Notes under the pieces: model-generated
What the model was told of the DNA's origin: nothing
The model's database searches: none
The model's input: the letters and a program-made list of their open reading frames with translations, nothing else
Program-made: the position numbers and the translations under genes
Shown: positions 56,348-64,000 of the stretch, in pieces
Position numbering within the stretch: the stretch's first letter is position 1
Layout: each line of letters begins with the position of its first letter
NCBI GenBank assembly: GCA_900095095.1
Contig: FMBT01000298.1
Location: 434,001 to 498,000, forward strand
Direction: 5' to 3'
Length of the DNA: 64,000 bases
From: Fragilariopsis cylindrus CCMP1102
Taxonomy: Eukaryota; Bacillariophyta; Bacillariophyceae; Bacillariales; Bacillariaceae

Positions 56348-58132
56348 TCATTCACCCTTTCGTGCTGGTCGTCGGAAATTTTCTCCTTGCGTATTCATCT
56401 CAAAATCATCCATAAATGCATCCAAGTCGTCACCTTCTTCTTCCACGTCGTCGTCTTGCTGAACTGCAGGTTGAGCTTGAGCTTGTGCGTGTGCTTGAGG
56501 TTGAGATTCCTGCGATTCACCTCGGTTATAATGTTCACCACCCGTTTGCATTCCAAATTGATCAATTTCATCTAAAACATCATCAACTGATCCAGCCGCA
56601 CCAGCTGCCGATGATGACATAACCTGTGATCCATCGGCAAACACCCAGGTCGTACCAGCCGGTCGATCGTTCTCTTCTTTTGACATATATATCGAAACGG
56701 GAGTATTGCCTGGTAATGATATCTAGCATCGGTTCCTTCTGCTGTATCCGATGCGGCATTAACGTCAGAGCTACCTACATCTTCCACCAGGCTACATACC
56801 TCCTCCATAATCGCTTTTCTTCGACTTTCTCTATAGGCTGGATCTTTAAAGTCAATGAGGGATTTTGATTGCAGTAAATCCGATGTAGTTGGACGCTTTG
56901 CTGGATTCTTTTGGAGACAAACATCGACAAACGATCGAAATGATTTTGAATACTCCTCGTCGTAACATTCCAACCAGTCATCGGTATCATCGCCATCTTC
57001 TTCGTCATATGTATCAAGGGAGGGTGGATCTTCTTGGATGGTTAATATTAAGACTTTCATTGGTGGATATTTGGCATATGGTGCATATCCTTTGGCAAGT
57101 TCCATCGCAGTTATCCCCAATGACCAAATATCAGCTTTGTAATCATACCCATTTATTTGTTCCATAACTTCTGGCGCCTGGAAACAATATTTAAAAAAGT
57201 CAGTCAACTACGTAAGTCTAAGGTAAAATAAAATCAATAACACAACATAACATAATAACCGACAAAACACAAATTCTTTTGTGTTCTATAATATAGCACT
57301 TTGTTGTGATATTATGTTACAAGTACTTGACTTACCATCCAACACGGCGTGCCAACAAAAGTTTTAGCCTTTTCTTGTTGTTTACCCGCATTTATTAACC
57401 AACCACTAACACCAAAGTCGGCAATCCGTATATCTCCATTGTGATCTATCAGTATATTTCCAGCTTTAATATCTCTATGAATCTGTCCATTATGTTCATG
57501 AATATATTGTAATCCTAATAAAGTTTCATGCATGATATATAGGATATGTTTTTCCATTAGGATTGGAATTGTTGATATTTCTGCTGCTGCTGATGCTGTA
57601 TTATTCTTTTGTTGTAGTAATCTAGCAGTTCGTCGAGCATTTTGTAAACAATGCAAAGATGAACCTTTTCTCATCAACTGTGTAACAAGCCATAAATCAG
57701 TTGACTTGACAAATGCTGCAAAACATGACAATACATTCGGATGACTTGATAATCTCATAGCCTGAACTTCTAAACGTATTTCAGAAAGATTTGAATCGAC
57801 ATGATCAAGATTTAAAACTTTTATAGCGCATTCCTTTTTTTTCATTTTCGTTCCTCGACAATGACGGACGGTAATAATACGTTCGTAATTTCATCTGTCG
57901 ATGCTGCTGTGTTTGTGTTTGCATTTGTATTTGCATTTCCAATAGCAACGGTTGTACATGCCCTCCAAACGGACGCGAAGGCGCCTTGGCCGATCTTTCC
58001 TATCCATTCATACTGTGAAGGATCAGTCGGCCATTCGACACACGTATTATTATTATCATCGTCATCATCGTTTGTATTGTCTGCTTCTGATTTCGCCACC
58101 GATGCCGTTGCTGCCGCTGTTGTTTCGCTCAT
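56348..58132 (-). CDS. OSR1/SPAK-type STE20 kinase (GCK-VI), two frame breaks
   Basis: Blocks: 58132 to about 57845, 57845 to 57336, then an intron, then 57177 to about 56720, and about 56710 to 56348. An added A in the AAAA of GAAAATG (about 57842-57845) joins EERK to MKKKECAIKVLNL, and an added C near 56718 joins ARYHY to PGNTPVSIY. The kinase core has the glycine loop GKIGQGAFASVWRA, Lys in CAIKVLNL, IHRDIKAGNILI, DFGVSGWL and the T-loop [28 protein letters not shown], the last split by the intron. KYPPMKVLILTIQEDPP is typical of OSR1/SPAK (fray) kinases. The C-terminal part has WVFADGSQV and acidic repeats; I do not see a clear CCT/PF2 docking domain. Role in ion or stress signalling is inferred. 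Confidence 0.82.
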
Positions 58133-58796
58133 TCTATGAAGATTTATTTTTTACTTTCGTGTGCTGTCTATTGTATTGTTTATTGCCAAACCAAATCGTG
58201 GGCGATGGAAATCTCCGAAACGAACGTTGTAAATAATTCAAGATCCCGTGAGAAAGACGATACTGTACCAGTTAAACTGGTGAGTAGTCCTGGACTTTTC
58301 TCTGCTGATGCACTTCTTGTATTGTATCGCTAAGAATAACGGATATATGTCACAGATGTAGATGTAGATGTAGATGTAGATGTACTGTAGATTAGATTCT
58401 TCTTTTACTCCAACTGTGGCTGGCTGTGTGTGGAGGTTTTACGATTATAATCAGGCATATCAAAAGGTATGTTGTTGTTAACGGTCATTCAGATAAGAGT
58501 ACGTGAACTTGTACGTGTATGAGGGCACCGCAGACTGAAACCGAAGTAAATTAACACGGTGATTTTAGGTCTAAACTTGAAAATAACACGGTGAGAATTG
58601 AAATAGCACGGTGAATATTTGAGAGTTTTCTCCTCGTAATAATTTACTCCATAAGTAATTTCTAAATTTCCATTCTGCAGTACTACTTATTACTACGAGC
58701 GAGACTACGATACAAGATACGAAGTGACAGTAGACTCAAAACAAACTCTTCTTATTATCATAATTCATATCCTAGACTATTATTGTGTAGTTAACC
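58133..58796. promoter_or_regulatory. Divergent spacer with repeated ACACGGTGA-type motif
   Basis: Between the kinase (minus) and COG7 (plus) starts. It contains five GATGTA units (58354-58384) and three copies of A-A/G-CACGGTGA at 58553-58562, 58585-58594 and 58605-58614. These are near the COG7 start and on its sense strand. Confidence 0.4.
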
Positions 58797-61700
58797 ATGG
58801 CGGATACAGCTGGTATACCTCGTAACAACGATGGTATCTCCTTGGAGGAAGAACTAAACCAACTCCTTTCGTCATCATCATCGTCATCGTCATCATTTTC
58901 GGTGGCATCATATCTTAACTTGGCACTCGGTTCCCATGATGTGTCGTCATCAACGATTCCATCCATTCCCACTCAAACGCCATATAGTAGTAGTGGTAGT
59001 CGATTAAGTTCCGACTCTAGTTTTCAACCTGACGAACTACAACGTCGAATGGCTGAACTGGCTCTACAGTTGCAAATTCAAACACAATCATGTCATGAAG
59101 GTACGTTAGTTGCATATTATGAATATTATGTCTAACCGTAACACGCTATTCCATACATTATTACGATTGAGTCAATCTACATAGTGGCTTGAATTGTCTT
59201 CTATAAATATCCCACTATTTGTACCAGTGCGTTCATCTTATGTTCTTCTTTATTTTTGCGTCGAAATTGTATTATTTTTCTACAGACATTGGCAGAATTG
59301 GTGCCGAATTACAAGCTATTCTGCCCCGATGTGCTGCCGATGTCGGTCGAGTCGGTGTCGGCTTGGAAGGTATGAGAATGGATGCACAGATCTTGTTAGA
59401 AACGACTGCAATTACCGGAGAAGGAGAGGAAATATCTAGCTCATTAGAAACATTGTCGACGTTACATGCCCTTCAAGCCAATCTGTCCAAAACGAAAGAA
59501 GTTCTAACAGCGGCAGCCACTTGGGATTCTACTATATCTAGCGTTGCACCACTTTTAGCTGAACAAAATCTTACCGAGGCTGTTCATGCACTTGCACAAC
59601 TTGAAATTGGTGAACGAGCTCTGCGTGGTATGCCTCATCGAAAGGAACGGCAAGAATCGATTCAAAAAATTCGAAAACAAGTACAAGTTTTGTTGCAACC
59701 CCAACTTCAGCATGCGTTACAGAACATGCACACACGATTAGCACCACTACAACAATGCGTAATGTTGTATTCCAAACTCGACAAGATGGATTCTCTTCGA
59801 GACGACTACGTGAAGCAACGACCGGGTGCCGTGCACAAGGCATGGTTCTCGTACTCTCCACCAAAAAAGACATACAATAATGTCAACAACAACGAGTTGG
59901 GATCTTCGTCTGACCAAGCTGAAGCAACACAACAGGCAGGAGAGGCATTTATGGCATGGTTACCCAGCTGGTATGAAACCGTTTTGAATCTTCTTTCAGA
60001 AGAACGACGTCAAGCTTCGACCATCTTCGGACAAATAGAAGCACCTGAAATTGTGGTAAAGGTACTGCGTGAGGCGTTCAGGCCAATCTTGCCTTCTTTT
60101 CAAAGTCGACTGGAGATTGTCTTTTCTTCCGCAGTTTCTGGATCTACTAGAGGATCACTTGAAACCATCTGTTCAATATACGAATCAACGCTCCGATTCC
60201 TTTCATTGACATACGACCTCATCGCTGGTGCATTTTTAGATTTAGTTGAATCGGGTGATTCCAAAAAGGGTGACACGGGACTTGACCTATATCAAGATAT
60301 GCAAGATGTCTTTTTACAAGTAGGATCTCCCTTTGCCTTGTATGCACAGCGATTTGCTGATCTCGAGGAAAAGCATTCTCAAGTGGCAGCTGGTATGGTC
60401 TCGAAAGACATTCAGCAAACAGTGGGTGCCGTTTCGTCGAGCTCGAATCTGCAGATTTTGCAGGAGACAACCGGTCGTGTCAAAGACTTAGCGTCATTTA
60501 TTTTTCCAATTGTGGACGGATCACTTGACCGGTATGAATTATTGAATGGCGGTTATCGAGCAAATCCAGCTATAAAGACGGTCGATACTATATTGTCCAA
60601 TTATCTAGGAGAATTAGTCATATCGGTTCGTTCCTTATCAGCAGCTATCTCGGCTGATGTGAACAAATTTTCTGATGAGTTCGATGAACAACACGTATTA
60701 TGCGCCATGGAGATTCTCAAGATGGCAGGTAATTTTCGCCGGGACCTAAGAAACTTTGAGGGAGGAACCAGAAAAAGAATGAAGGCTCTGTCTGAACGAA
60801 TGGGCGACTATCTTACCCGAGAAGCGAACTTGAAGAATGCAGACACGTCGATTGCGAAGGGAGGAACGGCGTCAACAAGCTCTTCCTTTTCGTTACCCGA
60901 TTCTCTGTCAGTTGTCGAAATTGATTCCTACCTTACCAAGGTATTTTGCGGTGACGACGAAGTGAATGATGACAGTGGTATAAACTCTTCGTTTGCAACA
61001 TTGCAACAGATGGGTGTATCATCACAAGAATTGCCATCCTCGGAGTTTCTTTATTTGAACGCAGAAAAGGCAGTGAATCGATTGGCAAGCAGTTGCCATT
61101 GTTTCGTTTTTGATGTCTGCTCTTCTGTTCCAAGAAAGCACTTAAAGGATCTTTCGCAAATGGCAGCCTGGAGAGAAGTTGCATCCACAGATAACTTTGA
61201 CTCATATGGGACATTACCACAACAATATATTACACAAGTTGGTGAGCACATGTTAGCACTTGTCCAGATATTCGAACCGTTTGCTTCCGATTCTACCACT
61301 TTGTCCCTCGTTAATGAAGCAATGGATGGAGTAAAAGATGTCGCTTTGCAACCTTGGAGCGAATTTGTTAGTGCTGCTGGATTCGTTGGCTCCGATTCAG
61401 CTGTATCTAGCTTGATGAACGGAAAAGATATTTCCAATTATGTCCTATCTAATTCAGCTTTGGGCGAGGAAGATGCCGCGCTTGAGGAGGGAGCAACTGA
61501 AGAGGAAATTGCAGTTGCAGCTTTTTGTAATGCGTGGTTAGACGTTATTGGTTTAGCTGTCATGGGACGTCTACTAGAAAAGATTATGCGAATCTCCCAG
61601 CTCACCTCTAAAGGTTGCGAACATTTGACAGCAGACCTGAACTATCTGATAAATGTCTTTTCGGCTCTAGGAGTCGCTGGGCATCCGCACCCCCTTGTAA

Positions 61701-61843
61701 GTCACATGGCAACTCTGGCGACGCTCTCTGACAGTGATCTCAAGGCTCAAATTGAATCTAGGAATAGTGCTTCAGAGGTAGAAAATGCACTAAGAGCGGT
61801 GGAAGCCAGAATAGCCTTAATACGTGGAATTCCTACTGAGTAG
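58797..61843 (+). CDS. COG7: COG7, conserved oligomeric Golgi complex subunit 7
   Basis: Two exons, 58797-59100 and 59286-61843, in frame (953 residues), GT-AG intron joining SCHEG-D to IGRIGAELQ. After a poly-Ser N-terminus, COG7-like helices begin (ELALQLQIQTQ...LQAILPRCAADV), then coiled-coil WDSTISSVAPLLAEQNLTEAV and YSKLDKMDSLRDDYVKQR. The C-terminal match is clearest: SYGTLPQQYITQVGEHMLALVQIFEPF and LTADLNYLINVFSALGVAGHP. COG is a tethering complex for intra-Golgi retrograde vesicles. The frame is unbroken over 2.5 kb, unlike the neighbouring kinase gene. Slightly longer than human COG7 (770), mainly through acidic/Ser insertions. Confidence 0.88.
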
Positions 61844-62578
61844 TAAAAAATAATTGATTTTCTCTACTAGCTAATAAAATTGATACTACAAGCTCGGAGC
61901 TTTTTGGAATTGTTTTTCAAACATCAGCAATAACTTTTTTATGATCTTAATATTAGAAATAACACCCAGAAAAGGAAAAGAATGGCATACTTGAATTGAC
62001 AGTAGTGAGTAGAGTAGAAGTGGGATTAAAAAATGGCCTATGAATTTGCCCATTTCACTTTTTTCTTGCGTGCAAGTGATGTTTAATGCAGAAGCCAAAA
62101 TGCTCAATCTTACATTATCAAGATTGTTGGCATCATCATCTTATTTCGATGTTGCTATAGTCATCTTTGATTGAAATAAAGAAGTGTGTATGTTTATGTA
62201 CCCATTGTCTGTCTTAGATCAGAGTAAGGGATAGAGTATGTTATTGATTACATTGGGCATGATAAACTGAGACAGCTACAACATAGTCAGAGAATGTAAA
62301 TTTAAAAAATTATATTATCAAAAAAATATGGGAAGATGACTGCGGTCTGTCCATCCTTCAACACGCGTAATAACAGTCTTACAAGTTTATCATTTTTTTT
62401 AATCAAAACTGAAAACATCCGTGATGTGTTTTCTTCGATCCTCAATGCATGTCATCACATTTTTACTGTAGAACTAGCCCACAGTAGCTAATTGAAGTGA
62501 TATTTATTTTTGCATTCCATATACGCCCAATGAAATAATGCCTTCACCTAGACTCATTGTAATGGGCAGGTAGCTGAT
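61844..62578. other. Spacer, no gene seen
   Basis: Between two plus-strand genes. AT-rich, with stops in all frames. It should hold the COG7 3' UTR and the promoter of the PPR gene. Confidence 0.4.
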
Positions 62579-64000
62579 ATGAGGAAACTTAAGTTATGGG
62601 AGTTACTCTGGATAAGCGAATGCATCGTGCAAGTTCGATCTTTTTTTCTTCCATCAAGTAAAATACGTTACATATACAAGTATCACCAACGTCCAATAAT
62701 ATCTAATCTTGCGCAAATTGATGAATTTGACACTATTGATAACGATGGAGACGACGAGGAAATCTCCATGACTACCAGTAATAATAATGAGAATTTCCAG
62801 TCAAGCAACAATAAATTTGAGCGTAATGAACGGTGGTTGGAAGATGCTACCGAAAGATTCGTTGATGTGCCACTGGGAGATCTTACAGAAGATGACGGTA
62901 GAACTGTTATTGGTCTCATGGTTGCATGGTCGCGAAGAAGATCAACAGATGCAGCAATGATAGTAGAACAACTTTTGAAGCGTATTGTAGACGAAATGCA
63001 AGCGGGGAATAAAGAAGTTCATGTGTCAACAAGAATGTATTCAATTGCCATTAAAGCTTGGGGTAAATGTGGAAACGTTGGTGGTGCCGAAAGGGCAGGG
63101 TCGATACATGAAGCTATGGTACAATCTTACGAAGAAACAAAAAATATATCCATAAGACCCACCACCAAAAGCTACAATACGCTTCTCCTCGCATGGTCTA
63201 AAAGTAAGAATCGATCAGCACTGCGTGCCATAGAGAAAATTCTCCGAGACATGTTAATTGATTTGGAATCTAGTACTGTTCGGCCAGACGCTAGGACATT
63301 TAGTACTATACTGGATTTTTATGCACGAAAAGGAAGCGCCGAATCTGTGAGTAAAGCTGAAACACTTATCAAATCAATGCGAGGGCTTGGAATTAAAAAA
63401 AATAGTCAAGTTTACTCAGCCTTGCAGGTTCTGTATCTAAATTCGGGTCGAAAGGATGCACCGGAAAAGACGATGACTGTGCTACAGGAGATGATGTCTT
63501 TAGATTCTCAAGGCGACGTTATTGCTCCACCTGACATTGGAAATTATAACAATGTGTTATGCGCATATAGCCGCAATCCGACGGAGAAATCTGCTTTGCG
63601 GGCTTTTGACATGCTTAACCGAATAGAAACGCCATTAGAAAAGGGTGGCTACGACATCGAGCCAGATCGATTGAGTTATTTCCTTGCTATATTGACGTGC
63701 TCCCGTTGTCCAAATCATACATTGGGGGTAAACCAGGCAGAACCACTTCTTAGACGAATGGAAAAACGATCAAAAGCAGAAAAGAAAAGACGCATAGAAT
63801 TATCTATCTCCGCCCCTCCATTGGTTTATTTGGATATTGAATGTTTCAATGTTGTTTTGACTGCTATTCAAAAAAGTTACTCGATTGATGCAGTCGATCG
63901 CATATTCAATATCATATCACGAATGGAGGAATATGCCGAAAATGGACTAGAACATTTGAGACCTAACACGCGGTCGATGAACACGGCATTAAATGCATTA
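62579..64000 (+). CDS. Pentatricopeptide-repeat protein, 3' end outside window
   Basis: Open frame from ATG 62579 to the end of the window (474 codons) with an in-frame TAG upstream; a more 5' exon is possible because a CAG precedes the start. After a basic N-terminus and an acidic Asn-rich linker come helical pairs of about 35 residues with PPR signatures: TRMYSIAIKAWGKCGNVGGA, KSYNTLLLAWSKSKN, DARTFSTILDFYARKG, QVYSALQVLYLNSGR, GNYNNVLCAYSR and ECFNVVLTAIQKSY. PPR proteins bind organellar RNA. The leader is hydrophobic/basic (MRKLKLWELLWISECIVQV), compatible with an organelle, but I cannot choose between plastid and mitochondrion. Confidence 0.85.
   Translation, partial: MRKLKLWELLWISECIVQVRSFFLPSSKIRYIYKYHQRPIISNLAQIDEFDTIDNDGDDEEISMTTSNNNENFQSSNNKFERNERWLEDATERFVDVPLGDLTEDDGRTVIGLMVAWSRRRSTDAAMIVEQLLKRIVDEMQAGNKEVHVSTRMYSIAIKAWGKCGNVGGAERAGSIHEAMVQSYEETKNISIRPTTKSYNTLLLAWSKSKNRSALRAIEKILRDMLIDLESSTVRPDARTFSTILDFYARKGSAESVSKAETLIKSMRGLGIKKNSQVYSALQVLYLNSGRKDAPEKTMTVLQEMMSLDSQGDVIAPPDIGNYNNVLCAYSRNPTEKSALRAFDMLNRIETPLEKGGYDIEPDRLSYFLAILTCSRCPNHTLGVNQAEPLLRRMEKRSKAEKKRRIELSISAPPLVYLDIECFNVVLTAIQKSYSIDAVDRIFNIISRMEEYAENGLEHLRPNTRSMNTALNAL

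Noticed and set aside
1-64000. Transposon or viral insertion
   Set aside because: No reverse transcriptase, integrase, transposase, capsid or long terminal repeats seen; only the small inverted repeat is element-like.

Overview
This window looks like nuclear DNA of a protist with a secondary red-algal-type plastid, most likely a diatom. The evidence is: several precursors with a signal peptide followed by an ASAFAP-like 'xxF' junction (glutamyl-tRNA reductase, a PsbP-domain protein, a phytyl-ester-synthase-like protein, a TRM11-like methyltransferase, an unknown membrane protein); short GT-AG introns of about 70-260 bp; AT-rich spacers; low-complexity poly-Asn, poly-Asp and poly-Ser stretches; and about 28 protein genes packed on both strands. 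I saw no rRNA, tRNA, CRISPR array, reverse transcriptase or transposase. The diatom assignment is an inference; another photosynthetic stramenopile is possible.

Layout. 0-9 kb: 3' part of a ZNHIT2-like gene (+), a plastid-type membrane protein (-), an Integrator subunit 7-like gene (+) and a Golgi-type glycosyltransferase-like gene (-). 9-19 kb: an acidic SAP-domain protein (+), a five-exon rhomboid protease (-), diphthine synthase (+), a hydrolase-acyltransferase of the phytyl ester synthase family (-), and a protein with an N-terminal MGC acylation signature (-). 19-28 kb: one very long SZT2-like gene (+), the large KICSTOR subunit that controls TORC1. 28-37 kb: LYAR-like (+), PSME3IP1/PIP30-like (-), branched-chain aminotransferase (+), a perfect 21-copy 11-bp tandem repeat, a plant-type F-box/MYND protein (+) and a PsbP-domain protein (-). 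38-47 kb: a Derlin-ankyrin fusion (+), an SDR without its usual tyrosine (-), an 82-bp-arm inverted repeat, a secreted Cys-rich protein (+), a PEP-mutase/isocitrate-lyase family enzyme (-), a steroid-5-alpha-reductase-like protein (+) and a COA7-like Sel1 protein (-). 47-64 kb: glutamyl-tRNA reductase (+), APC7 (-), a TRM11-like methyltransferase (-), cytosolic PheRS alpha (-), an OSR1/SPAK-type kinase (-), COG7 (+) and a PPR gene that runs off the right end (+).

These are mostly unrelated housekeeping genes, not an operon-like system. Several belong to large eukaryotic complexes (Integrator, KICSTOR, APC/C, COG), and several serve the plastid.

The most striking structural signal is in six genes (INTS7-like, glycosyltransferase-like, SZT2-like, COA7-like, APC7, OSR1-like). 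Their reading frame is broken repeatedly. Almost every break is repaired by adding one base, usually in a short homopolymer. The simplest reading is uncorrected single-base deletions in a long-read assembly. Other candidates for a second look are the Derlin-ankyrin fusion, a TRM11-type enzyme with a plastid-type leader, the tandem and inverted repeats, CAT repeats placed just before three start codons, and a TACCGGTA palindrome that recurs in spacers.
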